DNA of 49,291 nucleotides from DAOPXV01 sp035352535. GTDB taxonomy: Bacteria; Muiribacteriota; UBA9980. The position numbers and the translations under genes were made by a program. How positions within the stretch are numbered: the stretch's first letter is position 1; every line of letters begins with the position of its first letter. The notes under the pieces were generated by a model. It saw nothing but the letters and a program-made list of their open reading frames with translations, was not told the DNA's origin and did no database searches. Below, one piece after another: positions 18,323-27,242 of the stretch. Where the stretch lies: NCBI GenBank assembly GCA_964545075.1, contig CAZJFS010000009.1, positions 1 through 49,291 of the forward strand, written 5' to 3'.

Positions 18323-18454
18323 TCACTTCAAATACTTCGTTTTGTTGAAGTGGTGAAAATTGTATAGTTCGTCATGGCGATAGCCGCACGAGCTGCATTC
18401 TATAATAGTTCCCATTCTTGACCATTTTACCGCATCGCATTTAGGACATTTCAT
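18323..18454 (-). CDS. 43-residue zinc-ribbon mini-protein
   Basis: A short reverse-strand frame, ATG at 18454-18452 and TGA at 18325-18323. The product begins MKCPKCDAVKWSR and continues IIECSSCGYRHDELYNF, so it has two CxxC knuckles (Cys3/Cys6 and Cys20/Cys23) spaced as in a rubredoxin-type or zinc-ribbon fold. A His-rich tail (FHHF) follows. GAGA precedes the ATG at good spacing. The even cysteine pattern and the position between two forward genes, in a gap otherwise unexplained, argue that it is real. Function is unknown; such ribbons bind nucleic acid or other proteins. Confidence 0.7.
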   Translation of the reverse strand: MKCPKCDAVKWSRMGTIIECSSCGYRHDELYNFHHFNKTKYLK

Positions 18455-18559
18455 TCTCAATACACAACCTTTCGATTAGTATGGTTTTTGTTCGTCATAA
18501 TATAATTATCGGTTTTTTTTAAAATTAATAAATATAAAAAATCAGGAGTTTTATTTTTT

Positions 18560-19072
18560 ATGCTGGCTGTCTCTTTTTGTAAGCTCGGACTTAGATGCAC
18601 ATATAAATGCGGAACCAACGAAGACCTTCCGGACGCGGTCTTTTTAAAGGAATTATTCCTTCGCGGCCTTGTCATACCAGTATGTCCTGAAGTTTTCGGC
18701 GGACTCACCACGCCGCGCGACCCTTCTGAAATAACCGGCGGAAACGGTTTTTCGGTCCTGGAATCAAAAGCGAAGGTGTTCTCGTCGAAAGGTGTCGACG
18801 TCACGAAAAATTTCATGGACGGCGCCGCCATGTGCGTTGAGATCGCTCTTAAATACGGAGCGACCGCCGCGGTATTAAACGAGTATAGCCCTTCCTGCGG
18901 AGTAAATTTTGTATATGACGGGACTTTTTCAAAAAAGGCCGTAGAAGGGCCGGGAGTATTAGGCGCCATGTTTTTAAAAAAAGCGCCTCAGCCTTTCCAT
19001 TTATTTGGACAATTGTCCGAAAAAGACCGTATATTTTTGTTAAATCTTTTTGACAAGCGTAAAAATTTATGA
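18560..19072 (+). CDS. DUF523/TudS-family protein (2-thiouracil desulfidase-like)
   Basis: 170 residues, typical for the family. Conserved cysteines are all present: Cys7 and Cys13 in the N-terminal CKLGLRCTY motif, Cys42 in VCPEVFGGLTTPRDP, and Cys113 in SPSCG. In characterised TudS, three cysteines hold a [4Fe-4S] cluster that takes sulfur from thiouracil. The N-terminal motif departs a little from the usual CLLG..CRYDG. AGGAG lies 13 bases before the ATG, somewhat far. The PHP gene follows after 20 bp and may be co-transcribed. The in vivo substrate is uncertain. Confidence 0.85.
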   Translation: MLAVSFCKLGLRCTYKCGTNEDLPDAVFLKELFLRGLVIPVCPEVFGGLTTPRDPSEITGGNGFSVLESKAKVFSSKGVDVTKNFMDGAAMCVEIALKYGATAAVLNEYSPSCGVNFVYDGTFSKKAVEGPGVLGAMFLKKAPQPFHLFGQLSEKDRIFLLNLFDKRKNL

Positions 19073-19092
19073 TAAACTGAACGAGGATTATA

Positions 19093-19974
19093 ATGTATAT
19101 AAATGAACAACTAAAATTCGGCGACATGCACACACACACGACTTTTTCCGACGGAAAGTTTACCCCGTCGGAACTTGTGGCGCATGCGGCAAAACAAAAT
19201 ATTTCATTCTTATCGATAACCGACCATGATTCGGTAGCGGGGATCGATGAAGCGATCGAAGCGGCTTTCACGGCCGGCATAGAAATAATTCCGGGAATCG
19301 AGCTTAATACCGATATGAAAGATACCGAACTTCATATTCTCGGATATTATTTTGATTACAAAAACCCTGAATTCATTGAAAAACTTGATTTTTTCAGAAA
19401 TTCGCGCATCGAAAGAATGAAGATGATGATCTCAAAACTGATCAAGGAAACGGGCCGCGATATCACGCTGGAGGAAGTCCGGCAGGAAGCCAATAAAATG
19501 TCGGAAACGGACGGAGGCTCTATCGGAAGGCCTCATCTGGCGAGAATGATGGTTAAAAAAAAGATCGTCGACGATGAAAGGTCGGCTTTTGACAGGTTCA
19601 TAGGTAACGGAAAACCCTGTTACGTCGAAGTTTTAAGTAAATTAGCCCCGGTCGACGCTATAAAATTTATAATCGATTTCGGCGGAGTTCCTGTACTTGC
19701 GCATCCCGGATTTTCAAACAGGGACCATTTGATACCGGAGCTCGTAGCAGCCGGACTCATGGGTCTTGAGGTTTTTCATTCGAACCACGATAATCAGATG
19801 ATAGCCCGGTATGAAAAAATGGCCAATGAAATGGGTCTTTTGATGACCGGCGGATCCGATTGCCACGGCCCGCGAGGTTCGATCCCGGCTTACTGCGGAA
19901 ACGTAAAACTTCCTATATACCGGCTTAACGAACTGAAAAAAAGACACCATGATATGCAAAAAAAAAATAGTTGA
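19093..19974 (+). CDS. PHP-domain phosphoesterase (RNase AM / nucleoside bisphosphate phosphatase type)
   Basis: 293 residues. The PHP metal-binding motifs are complete: DMHTHTTFSDG (His13, His15), TDHDS (Asp44, His45), the Glu in GIELN (Glu70), ELHILGYYF, RPHLAR, VLAHPG and the C-terminal GSDCHGP. The overall plan matches the YciV/TrpH branch, whose members hydrolyse 3',5'-nucleoside bisphosphates or trim 5' ends of RNA with a trinuclear metal centre in the cytoplasm. It starts 20 bp after the TudS-like gene, with GAGG close to the ATG. Confidence 0.9.
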   Translation: MYINEQLKFGDMHTHTTFSDGKFTPSELVAHAAKQNISFLSITDHDSVAGIDEAIEAAFTAGIEIIPGIELNTDMKDTELHILGYYFDYKNPEFIEKLDFFRNSRIERMKMMISKLIKETGRDITLEEVRQEANKMSETDGGSIGRPHLARMMVKKKIVDDERSAFDRFIGNGKPCYVEVLSKLAPVDAIKFIIDFGGVPVLAHPGFSNRDHLIPELVAAGLMGLEVFHSNHDNQMIARYEKMANEMGLLMTGGSDCHGPRGSIPAYCGNVKLPIYRLNELKKRHHDMQKKNS

Positions 19975-20030
19975 AATAATTCATTCATAAAAAATTAACG
20001 GCTTTTTAAAAGAATTGCGGGGTAATAAAA

Positions 20031-22421
20031 ATGACGGAGCTTAGAAAGAAGATACTGGTTTTACTGGTCATAATTTTCGCGGCTGCATTTATGTTTCCGG
20101 CGAAAGCGTATGCTATAAGGGCCCAGGCCCAGCGTTTTACGGACGAAGGCACCGAGCTTTTAAAACTTAACAAACTGGCCGAGGCCGAAGCAAAATTCAA
20201 GGCAGCCATAGACGAGGACGGTTCCTTCGACAAGCCTTATTATTACATGGCCCAGGTCTGCGAACGCAACTCAAACCATGAGGAAGCCATAAATTACATC
20301 AAACGGGCGCTGCGCAACTCTCCGCACGAAGAAGTCTATAAATCCTATCAGTGCGACATAAATAACGCCATCGCGGCTGAAGCGATTAAAAACGGGAACC
20401 CGGACCGGGCCACCAAAATTTATTATTCCAATCTCGAAATGCTTCCCTTTCATATGCCGACCTATAACAGGCTCGCTATGCACTTCATCGGAAAGGGCGA
20501 TTATAACGGCGCTCTTCTTCAGTCCAACAAGGCGCTTGAAAGCTCTTCTTCCATGCCGCCGACGCTTAAATTCGACATCTCCGAATCCGCCATATTACAC
20601 GCCAACATGGCCGTATGCTTTTACGAACTGAAAAATTTCTCCCGCGCGATATCGGAAATAGATATCGCTTTAAAAACAAAAGACGGCCCTTACGTTCAAA
20701 AGTACTATAAAAAGATCATGAGCGAAGAAAATCCAGTATTCGCTGAATTGAAAAAAGCCGAAACCGCTTTTTCAACGGGAAATATGGCCGCGGCGCGCGA
20801 AGGCTTCGAACGCGTTCTCGGCATGTATCCGAACTGCGCATCCGCAGTCGAAAAGATATCGTTAATAGACCGCAAGAAAAAGATCGAAGATATTATAGCC
20901 GAGGCCGACAAATTTTTAGCCGGCAACCAGCTTGCGGAAGCTATTGAAAAATATAGCGAAGTCCTCTCGATAGAACCGCAGAGAAACGATATCAGGGACA
21001 AGATAAAAGATATCGAAGGTAAAATGGGCCAGCAGCAGAAAGACGCGCTCGCCTCGATGAAAAGAAATAAACCTAAAGATACCGACAGCGCCGACCTTGT
21101 AGATAAAAAACTCAAAGCGCTGGTTGAACGCGACCAGGCATCGAACGACCCCAACAAACTTTATGAAACCAAATTCAAGGAAGCCGAAGATCTCTACAAT
21201 AAGCAGGATTACGATAACGCTCTCGATAAGTACATGAACATAGCCGAAGATAAAGATGACTTCAAACCGGACGAAATAAAAAAAAGAATAAAAGCGATCC
21301 ATGCAGCTAAAGGCGAATTTTACTTTGAATCGATGCAAACCGCCGTACCTAAGCTTTATTTATATCTGGTTATGGTTCTTGTTATTTTAATCGTGATTTA
21401 TATTTATACCGGCGAGCAGATAGCTTCAATGTTCCGCGCCGATCCTTATAAATTCGCTAAAAAAGGCGCCGAACTATTAGAAAAGGAAAAATACGAACAG
21501 GCCGCCGTAAGTTTTGAAAAATCGCTCTCTATGATAATGGACCCCATTGAAAGAACCAAAATTAAAGCCAAAATAGCTCTTTGCTATTTCAAGATCAAGG
21601 ACTATGACAAATGCATAAAAATCTGCATTGAAATACTCGAGGTTGATCCCAAGAGTGAAGTCATTCATGGTTTCCTCGGCAATTCATACCTTGAAAAAAA
21701 TGTTCAGACCGAACGCGCCTTCAATGAATACAAATTATTGCTCAGACGGCAGAAGGACGATAAACGCCTTTTGACGATCCTTTGCACGCAATACCTTCAG
21801 GAAGATAATCTTTCGCAGGAAGCCATAGACGTTTATCAGAAAGTTTTTAACACGGACCCGGGTGATAAGCGCGTTAGAAAGATGCTTTGCGAAGCCTTCA
21901 TTCGTTCCAACGACAAGACCGATCTGGCCCTTAAAGTATATGAAGCGGTCCTCACCGATGAATCGAATAGAAAAGACGTTAAGCTCATGCTCATATCAGC
22001 TCAGTTCCAGCGTAAAAATTATGAAGAATGCGTCAAGCTCTGCAAAGAATTATTCAATTCAGGAAGCATCGAAAACATAACGCTCGAATATTATACCAAC
22101 TCATTCTCAAAACTCGGCCGTAAAGGCGAATTATATGATGAATATAAGGAGCTTTCCGTAAAATATCCCGATAATCAGACGCTTAAAACATATCTGGAAA
22201 AAGTCCAGTCGCTCCTTATGGTGGAACGCCTTACTAACAGGAATCTCGACTCGTCCACGCCTAATTTTACCGGTGAAGAAGGCCAGACGCAACAGCAACA
22301 GGCTGAAAAAAAACCGGCTCCGGGCGCTCAGAGCGCTCCGGCCGTCAACATATGTAAGAATTGCGCTCACATGAATCCAGGCGCTTTAAAGGTTTGTGAA
22401 AAATGCGGTTCCGCGATATAA
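20031..22421 (+). CDS. Exported TPR protein with internal transmembrane helix and C-terminal zinc ribbon
   Basis: 796 residues. Residues 1-28 form a signal peptide (VLLVIIFAAAFMF, ending KAYA). TPR repeats fill about 30-420. A single transmembrane helix lies at about 443-463 (YLVMVLVILIVIYIY). A second TPR set follows (about 475-740), then a Gln/Pro linker and a C-terminal ribbon with Cys775/778/789/792. If the signal is cleaved, the first TPR half is periplasmic and the second half plus the ribbon cytoplasmic. It shares this plan with the 23329 gene. The start is supported by GCGGGGT before the ATG. It probably scaffolds an envelope complex; the partners are unknown. Confidence 0.8.
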   Translation: MTELRKKILVLLVIIFAAAFMFPAKAYAIRAQAQRFTDEGTELLKLNKLAEAEAKFKAAIDEDGSFDKPYYYMAQVCERNSNHEEAINYIKRALRNSPHEEVYKSYQCDINNAIAAEAIKNGNPDRATKIYYSNLEMLPFHMPTYNRLAMHFIGKGDYNGALLQSNKALESSSSMPPTLKFDISESAILHANMAVCFYELKNFSRAISEIDIALKTKDGPYVQKYYKKIMSEENPVFAELKKAETAFSTGNMAAAREGFERVLGMYPNCASAVEKISLIDRKKKIEDIIAEADKFLAGNQLAEAIEKYSEVLSIEPQRNDIRDKIKDIEGKMGQQQKDALASMKRNKPKDTDSADLVDKKLKALVERDQASNDPNKLYETKFKEAEDLYNKQDYDNALDKYMNIAEDKDDFKPDEIKKRIKAIHAAKGEFYFESMQTAVPKLYLYLVMVLVILIVIYIYTGEQIASMFRADPYKFAKKGAELLEKEKYEQAAVSFEKSLSMIMDPIERTKIKAKIALCYFKIKDYDKCIKICIEILEVDPKSEVIHGFLGNSYLEKNVQTERAFNEYKLLLRRQKDDKRLLTILCTQYLQEDNLSQEAIDVYQKVFNTDPGDKRVRKMLCEAFIRSNDKTDLALKVYEAVLTDESNRKDVKLMLISAQFQRKNYEECVKLCKELFNSGSIENITLEYYTNSFSKLGRKGELYDEYKELSVKYPDNQTLKTYLEKVQSLLMVERLTNRNLDSSTPNFTGEEGQTQQQQAEKKPAPGAQSAPAVNICKNCAHMNPGALKVCEKCGSAI

Positions 22422-22459
22422 TACGAAATATTTTCATGTTTTATACGATTATTTCGTAT
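22421..22459. other. Inverted repeat after the first TPR gene
   Basis: ATACGAAATA (22421-22430) and TATTTCGTAT (22450-22459) form a 10-bp AT-rich stem with a 19-nt loop. There is no U run, so it is a weak terminator at best; it could be an mRNA-stabilising hairpin or a regulator site in front of the PilZ gene. Confidence 0.35.
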
Positions 22460-22485
22460 AACGTTATTTAACAATCGGGTGAATT

Positions 22486-23229
22486 ATGGCTGATGAACAA
22501 CAAAATAGCAGTACATACTTCGAGATAAACGGCCCCGCGGCCCTTGAAAGATATATTCCGAAAGGGCAGGTCGTCGAAATAGAAGTTAAACTGGGCCTAT
22601 TCGCTGGCCAATATAAAAGCAAGGTCATCAATTACAAAGATAAGACCATATCTTTCGTCGTTCCTTCAGTGGCCGGAAAGCCTGTTTACATATGGGAAAA
22701 AACGGTTTGCCATATGAACTATATGCGTCCGGACGGAATGTTCACGTTCATAACGCGCGTCGTTAAAAGCGAAATATACCCTAAGCCCATTTTGTTCATC
22801 GTAATGCCTGAAAAAGTTGAAAAAATACAGCGTCGCCGCTATGTAAGGGTTGACGTAAAGATCCCCGTAAAAATGAGATTATTCAAGGAAGACTCAACTT
22901 ACGAGGAACAGGACGAACAATTTTTTGAATCCACCACCATCAATGTTTCGGCTGGCGGGCTTCGCGTGGACAGTCCTAAAATGAAACTCGAACTCGGAAA
23001 AGTTTATGAATTTGAATTCGTACTTGAAAATTATAAATTCCAGCATGTCCTGGGCGAAATAGTCAGGGCCGCGGAAATGAAAAACGCTCAGGGCGTGTTG
23101 ATAACATATCCTGATGGGTCTCCTATATATAATTATGGAGTTAACTTTATACAAATACACAGGGTGCAGAAAGAAAAGATCATCTCTTATGTATTTAAGT
23201 GCGAAAGGGAAATGATCTCCAAGCGCTAA
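22486..23229 (+). CDS. YcgR-like PilZ-domain protein (c-di-GMP receptor)
   Basis: 247 residues. The N-terminal half (about 10-110) resembles the YcgR-N (flagellar brake) beta-barrel. The PilZ domain follows: Arg117-x3-Arg121 within QRRRYVRVD and the Asn153-x-Ser155-x2-Gly158 motif (NVSAGG), which together bind c-di-GMP in the family. The length equals that of YcgR-type proteins. There are no flagellar genes here. It lies between two TPR-TM-TPR genes, so it may gate that envelope assembly rather than a flagellum. GGGTGA precedes the ATG. No diguanylate cyclase lies in the window. Confidence 0.9.
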   Translation: MADEQQNSSTYFEINGPAALERYIPKGQVVEIEVKLGLFAGQYKSKVINYKDKTISFVVPSVAGKPVYIWEKTVCHMNYMRPDGMFTFITRVVKSEIYPKPILFIVMPEKVEKIQRRRYVRVDVKIPVKMRLFKEDSTYEEQDEQFFESTTINVSAGGLRVDSPKMKLELGKVYEFEFVLENYKFQHVLGEIVRAAEMKNAQGVLITYPDGSPIYNYGVNFIQIHRVQKEKIISYVFKCEREMISKR

Positions 23230-23328
23230 GAATCTTATTCAATGTAATGGGTCCGTTAAAACAGCTCGTTGTTTGGTCCCGGCGCTGATTAAACGGTAAT
23301 TAATTTAAGCCTAAAACATAGTTAATAT

Positions 23329-25989
23329 ATGATGAAAAAAAATAAAATAAAACATTATATCATAACAATTTTTTTCGCATCGTCGCTTGTAGCGGTTTTA
23401 TTATCCGGCGCAACATCTTATGCGCAATCGGAACAGGACATAAACGCTATAAACGATGTCGGGCTTTTATACTATAATTCGGGAAATTACGAAGAAGCCG
23501 TAGCCGAATTCAATAAGATACTCAAAATAAAACCCGATCACGACGTAGCTTATTTCAACCTCGGCTGCGTTTATCAGAAAAAAAAGAACTGGAAGGAAGC
23601 CGAACGCGCCTTCGCAAGCGTCCTCGACCTGATTCCCGGGGATTCCGAAGCTAACAAGCGTCTCGTCTCCGTTTCCGAAAACTGGTCCAAACAACTTTTA
23701 AGCGAACTTGCGGCCCAGCCGGACAACGCTTCACTGCATAACGATCTTGGCCGCGCATATATATCCATGGGAAAACTCGACGAGGCCTACGCTGAAATTT
23801 CAAAAGCGCTGTCATTAAAGGGCGATCTTGCCGCGGGATATTATAACCTGGCGGCTCTTTACGTAAAAAAAGGCAGTCCCCAGAAAGCCCTTGACGAAAT
23901 AAAAAAAGCCTGCGATATAGATTCTAAAAACATACTATTTCAGAATTATTATAAAAAAGTGGCAAAGCTCGCCGGAACTTCGATATCCGAAACACCAGAC
24001 CAGCAGCCCGCTCCAATTGAGAACGCCCCGGAAGAAGGAGTGTTCACTGGTTCTAAAAAAGACGAGGAAAGAATATTCAAAGCGGGCGTTGACGCTTTCG
24101 ATAAGAAAAAATACGAGCAGGCGCTGTCCAACTTTGAAAAGGTCGCCCGACTTAATCCAAAGAATACCGAAGCTTCAGACTATGTCACAAAAATAAAGGA
24201 AATTTTAAAAAGCAAGAAAGAGATCCGCGATCTTTTTGAAAGCGCGGACAAAAAATGCAAAAAAGAAAAATGGTCCGACGCGATCCCGCTGCTTGAAAAA
24301 GCAAAATCAAATCAGTATGTAAAACAGGACTCCAATTATATGGACGTACTTCGCACCTTATCCGACGCTTACATGCGCACCGACCAGCTCGATAAGGCTT
24401 TTTCCATATATGAAGAGTTGAAAGCTCAAAATCAGAATCTTTTCTTCGTCAATTTCAATATCGCCCAGATATATCTGTCACGCAGCGAATACGACAAGGG
24501 TGAAGAAGCCCTCGCCCAGGCCGGAAAGGCCGACGGCATAACCCCTGAACAGGTCAAGATGGTCCGCGAGATTCAGGGGACGCTCGCGTGGAAACGCAAC
24601 CTCATATACCTATATGGACTCGGCTTTTTGATCGCGGCTGCCCTGGGCACGGTATTATTCTTTTTCAACTCGCCAGCCGCAAGAAAGAAACGATTTCTTC
24701 AAAAACTCGATGAACTAAGAGCCGTTTCTGACTGGAACGGAATAATAAATATCGGCGTCAGCTCATCTCACTCATTTACGGTACAGGAAAACGTCAAATT
24801 CAATATAATGCTCTCAACCGCGTGCTATAACATTGAAAAATACGATGAAGGCATCAGATACGCGAAAAAAGCGCTTACCTACGACGCAACCCTTGTCAAC
24901 GCCAACGATCTTCTCGCGCGCTGTTTTTTAAAGAAAAAGTCCACAACGGATGAAGCGGTCTTTCAATATAAGAAACTTTTGAAGAACGATCCGAATAACA
25001 TAGAAGTTTTAAAATTAATTTCAGAATATTATATAAAACTTTCAAAAAATACCGATAAGTTTGTTAAGAAGGAAAGCCTTACGGATGAACTCATAGAATA
25101 TCTGAAGGTTTATGCCGTAAAAGAACCACAGAACCGCGAACTTTCAATATTCATGGCCAATCTTTTAAGGCAGCGTAAGGACACCACTTCAAACGCGATA
25201 CAGATATATGAGAACGCTCTTTCAAACGAAGAAAATACCAAAGTCAGGGAAGTGCTGGCGAAAGCATATTACGAGGCGAAAAATTTCGAGCGCGCGATAG
25301 GCGAATGCAAGTTCATATTCAAGGAAAACATTGAAAACACTCAGGTCCACCGAATATTTATTGATTCGCATATAGCCCTTGGAAGATATAACGACGTTTG
25401 CATCGAATATGAAAAACTCGTGCTGTTATATCCGAATTCAGCCGACCTTGAAAGACGGTTGAACGAGCTTAAACGCCAGAACATGGTCATCGGATCTTCT
25501 TCCGACGCTACGCATCCGGCGTCCGCGACGGAAAAAAATCCCGCGGCACAGCAAACTTCAGGCCAGATGCCGCTGGGCATGCCAATGCAGCATGCCGGAT
25601 CCGCTACCGATTACGCCAAGTGCTATGACCGCGGCTGCAAATATCTGGTTGAAAAAGATTATACCAACGCTATTTCAGAATTCAAGATAGCCACAAAGGG
25701 CTCGGCGGAAATTAAAAACGAAAGCTACAAACAGCTCGTAATGTGCTACATCAAAAAAGGGCTTCTCGATCTCGCCTACGAACAGTATAAACTCGTGCGC
25801 TACGACCAGGAAATGATGCCCGATAATATCAAGGAACTCACATACAACATGGCGCGCGCGTTTGAAGAAAAAGGAAAATTCAAGGAAGCACTTGAAATCT
25901 ATAATATTATATGTAAGGTTGACATTGGATATAAAGATGTATTTGATAAATTCGACGAACTGCATTCATACGTTTCAAAATTCAGTTAG
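23329..25989 (+). CDS. Exported TPR protein with internal transmembrane helix
   Basis: 886 residues. The signal peptide is residues 1-33 (basic KKNKIKH, hydrophobic core, then ATSYA). TPR repeats cover about 35-215 and 240-410. A transmembrane helix lies at about 425-447 (YLYGLGFLIAAALGTVLFFF). Further TPR repeats follow (about 460-735 and 760-880). The segment VHRIFIDSHIALGRYNDV... near 680-720 resembles the matching part of the 20031 product, so the two are likely paralogues. Two ATGs are adjacent at 23329 and 23332, and I see no clear ribosome site. Its last 53 bases overlap the next gene. Confidence 0.8.
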   Translation: MMKKNKIKHYIITIFFASSLVAVLLSGATSYAQSEQDINAINDVGLLYYNSGNYEEAVAEFNKILKIKPDHDVAYFNLGCVYQKKKNWKEAERAFASVLDLIPGDSEANKRLVSVSENWSKQLLSELAAQPDNASLHNDLGRAYISMGKLDEAYAEISKALSLKGDLAAGYYNLAALYVKKGSPQKALDEIKKACDIDSKNILFQNYYKKVAKLAGTSISETPDQQPAPIENAPEEGVFTGSKKDEERIFKAGVDAFDKKKYEQALSNFEKVARLNPKNTEASDYVTKIKEILKSKKEIRDLFESADKKCKKEKWSDAIPLLEKAKSNQYVKQDSNYMDVLRTLSDAYMRTDQLDKAFSIYEELKAQNQNLFFVNFNIAQIYLSRSEYDKGEEALAQAGKADGITPEQVKMVREIQGTLAWKRNLIYLYGLGFLIAAALGTVLFFFNSPAARKKRFLQKLDELRAVSDWNGIINIGVSSSHSFTVQENVKFNIMLSTACYNIEKYDEGIRYAKKALTYDATLVNANDLLARCFLKKKSTTDEAVFQYKKLLKNDPNNIEVLKLISEYYIKLSKNTDKFVKKESLTDELIEYLKVYAVKEPQNRELSIFMANLLRQRKDTTSNAIQIYENALSNEENTKVREVLAKAYYEAKNFERAIGECKFIFKENIENTQVHRIFIDSHIALGRYNDVCIEYEKLVLLYPNSADLERRLNELKRQNMVIGSSSDATHPASATEKNPAAQQTSGQMPLGMPMQHAGSATDYAKCYDRGCKYLVEKDYTNAISEFKIATKGSAEIKNESYKQLVMCYIKKGLLDLAYEQYKLVRYDQEMMPDNIKELTYNMARAFEEKGKFKEALEIYNIICKVDIGYKDVFDKFDELHSYVSKFS

Positions 25990-27094
25990 CGCCCCGATAG
26001 TTTCGAGGCGCAGTTTTCTCGCCCTTATAATTTTTCTTATAATTTTTTTCACTTTAACCGCTCCACTATCCGCTTCCCCGATCTGCAAGCAATTTTCGGG
26101 AAAAGTTCTGGATATGCGCACGATCGAACCCATTTCAGACGCGCTGATTTCCATACGCTGCCTTGACGCGGAAAAAATGGAAGTAAAAACCGGCGAAGAC
26201 GGAAAGTTCATAATTTCAGAAGTGCCGTATGGCGCGTATAAGGTAACGATTTCCAAAGAAGGCTATGCGAGCGACGTCACTAAAATTAATATAACGCAGC
26301 CCTACGTCAGATACGATTCGACGATCGAATCCGAAAGGGATAAAGACAACCGCACTAGATCCGATTATGATGAAGAACATCCCGAAGAAGCCAGGAAAAA
26401 AAAGATAACGATTTCCGACGTTCCTGAATTTTTACCCAAAAACAATCTTTATGGCGCAAGCGGCCTCCTTGAACTCCCCGACACAAGCGTTATGACGGAA
26501 AATCATTACCGCGTCGGATACGGCGTCATGCGTTCACGAAGAATGAAAAGCGTCGGCGGAGCCTATAGAGAATCCAATTACGCAACCTCTTTCAGTTACG
26601 GACTCAGCCAGAATTTCGAGGCTAACATTTTCGCAATGCAAAATTTTTCAAAACTTGCTACAACTTCGCCCTTCTTCGTAGATAAAACCGGCATATCGGT
26701 TAAATACTCGAACACCGTTAATTATAAAGCGGCCGATCAGAAATATCCATATTCGGTTCTATATACCCATTCTAACGACGGCACCGACGAGATCGACATC
26801 CCTATAGAAATCGCCTCCGGAGACAATAAATTCTATTTCGTGCCGGCATACGAATCGCACGGCGGAAAAGTCAAATTTCACCTCGGATATCAAAAACCGC
26901 TTTTTATAGACCACAGAAAGGGCAGCTTCATGATGGAGTTTATTCAGGACGATAAAAACCGCTGGAACATAATTAACGGCGGCCTAAGATTCGAATTCAA
27001 GAACGACTCCGCCATAAACCTTTTCGTATTAACGGACCAGACCCTGGCCAAACGCATGAGCACCGGCATTTCAGGGACTATGCTCTTCAGGTAA
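25937..27094 (+). CDS. Exported protein with carboxypeptidase-regulatory-like domain and predicted beta-barrel
   Basis: 385 residues from ATG 25937, inside the end of the preceding TPR gene; a TTG at 25862 in frame is less likely. A hydrophobic signal (FLALIIFLIIFFTLTAPLSAS) sits at about 28-48. Next is an Ig-like carboxypeptidase regulatory domain (about 50-115: SGKVLDMRTIEPISDALISI, EVPYGAYKVTISKEGY). The remaining 250 residues hold GASGLLELPDTSVM and alternating aromatic/polar strands (for example YATSFSYGLSQNFEANIFA), ending in a terminal LFR, as in outer-membrane beta-barrels. I infer an outer-membrane partner for the two TPR proteins. The exact start is uncertain. Confidence 0.65.
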   Translation: MYLINSTNCIHTFQNSVSAPIVSRRSFLALIIFLIIFFTLTAPLSASPICKQFSGKVLDMRTIEPISDALISIRCLDAEKMEVKTGEDGKFIISEVPYGAYKVTISKEGYASDVTKINITQPYVRYDSTIESERDKDNRTRSDYDEEHPEEARKKKITISDVPEFLPKNNLYGASGLLELPDTSVMTENHYRVGYGVMRSRRMKSVGGAYRESNYATSFSYGLSQNFEANIFAMQNFSKLATTSPFFVDKTGISVKYSNTVNYKAADQKYPYSVLYTHSNDGTDEIDIPIEIASGDNKFYFVPAYESHGGKVKFHLGYQKPLFIDHRKGSFMMEFIQDDKNRWNIINGGLRFEFKNDSAINLFVLTDQTLAKRMSTGISGTMLFR

Positions 27095-27155
27095 TTCGAA
27101 CGCGCGCCGGCCATGTTTTGTAACGGCAACTTCTTATTAAACTTGTTATTAATTC

Positions 27156-27184
27156 TTTATTTTCATTAAAATTTAGTGTATAAT
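27156..27184 (+). promoter_or_regulatory. Possible promoter for the glmM operon
   Basis: Perfect TATAAT (27179-27184), but the hexamer 17 bp upstream (TTTATT) is a poor -35 box. It is 58 bp before the mutase ATG. Confidence 0.35.
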
Positions 27185-27242
27185 AATCACGGATGTTATG
27201 TCCGTTATTTTGATATATTTTTAACTAGGGAGTTTATATATT

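Noticed and set aside
25862..25936. TTG start for the beta-barrel protein
   Set aside because: It would overlap the TPR gene by 128 bp and add a polar stretch before the signal sequence, with no clear ribosome site.
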